The notes under the pieces are model-generated. The model did not search any database, was not told the origin of the DNA, and worked only from the letters and a program-made list of their open reading frames with translations. From Bryobacteraceae bacterium (GTDB lineage Bacteria > Acidobacteriota > Terriglobia > Bryobacterales > Bryobacteraceae), in the NCBI GenBank assembly GCA_947456995.1, contig CANGVB010000326.1:1-5198 (forward strand): 5,198 nucleotides of DNA. The letters are read 5' to 3'. Shown here one piece after another: positions 5,023 through 5,198 of this stretch (its first letter is position 1; each line of letters begins with the position of its first letter). The translations under genes and the position numbers were made by a program.

Positions 5023-5049
5023 TTGAGGTCGGCCACGAGTTTTGATAAT
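5023..5049 (+). promoter_or_regulatory. Weak candidate promoter for the right-edge gene
   Basis: TTGAGG (5023-5028) and GATAAT (5044-5049) are spaced 15 bp, which is short. A TAGTAAT nearer the gene (5074-5080) could be an alternative -10, eight bases before the ATG. Neither is strong. Confidence 0.25.
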
Positions 5050-5088
5050 GAATCCTTCATCCTCGTTGTAGCCTAGTAATTGCAAAAC

Positions 5089-5198
5089 ATGACCCGTCGC
5101 TCTGCCCTGGTGGCCATGGCCGCCACTCCCGCCCTTGCTCAGAATTCCGAGCAGGAACTTCTCAAGACAATTGCCGCCAATCACGACAAGGGCGTCGA
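5089..5198 (+). CDS. Exported protein with signal peptide (5' part)
   Basis: An ATG at 5089 opens a frame that runs off the right edge; 36 complete codons are visible. The start MTRRSALVAMAATPALA is a typical short signal peptide: two arginines, a hydrophobic stretch from Ala6 to Ala12, and an ALA cleavage motif before QNSEQELLKTI. The twin arginines (TRRSAL) could also suit the Tat route, but the Tat consensus is only partly matched. Exported proteins starting MTRR..PALAQ are common in Acidobacteria, from memory. The mature part visible (QNSEQELLKTIAANHDKGV) is too short to identify a family. No Shine-Dalgarno is seen before the ATG. The gene is divergent from lexA across 152 bp. Confidence 0.7.
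   Translation, partial: MTRRSALVAMAATPALAQNSEQELLKTIAANHDKGV

Overview
The window looks like a piece of a free-living Gram-negative-type chromosome, most likely from the phylum Acidobacteriota. This is an inference from the mix of genes (a YVTN propeller, an RsgA GTPase, a three-cysteine LarE, Flp pilins and a small DUF5658-like membrane protein) and moderate GC content. No single diagnostic marker is present. There are seven good protein genes, two of them cut by the window edges, with a possible eighth at the right edge. I see no RNA genes, CRISPR arrays, insertion sequences or phage genes.

Layout. Positions 1-900 (+) hold the C-terminal part of a YVTN/YncE-type beta-propeller protein. It meets rsgA (904-1923, -) tail to tail with three bases between the stops. 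rsgA and larE (2069-2953, +) are divergent across 145 bp. Next come two tandem Flp pilin genes (3043-3234 and 3642-3833, +), each with its own Shine-Dalgarno sequence and a strong intrinsic terminator. A small three-helix membrane protein (3996-4307, +) follows; its stop codon interlocks with that of lexA (4304-4936, -). A divergent 152-bp region then leads to the start of an exported protein (5089 to the edge, +).

How the parts work together. The two pilin genes and perhaps the membrane protein form the only functional cluster: both pilins are class III (Flp) prepilin substrates of a Tad-type secretion system that is not in the window. rsgA (30S ribosome maturation), larE (sulfur insertion for the nickel-pincer cofactor) and lexA (SOS repressor) are separate single-gene units. 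No larB or larC is visible.

Most notable signals. (1) The pilin pair differs at 26 synonymous codons but only two amino acids, and the otherwise diverged upstream regions share a perfect 13-bp block at nearly the same distance from the ATG. (2) lexA and larE both have a good -10 hexamer ending exactly six bases before the ATG and no usable Shine-Dalgarno, so both mRNAs are probably leaderless. (3) A perfect 8+1+8 inverted repeat abuts the lexA -35 box and is a candidate lineage-specific SOS operator. I found no convincing undescribed multi-gene system.
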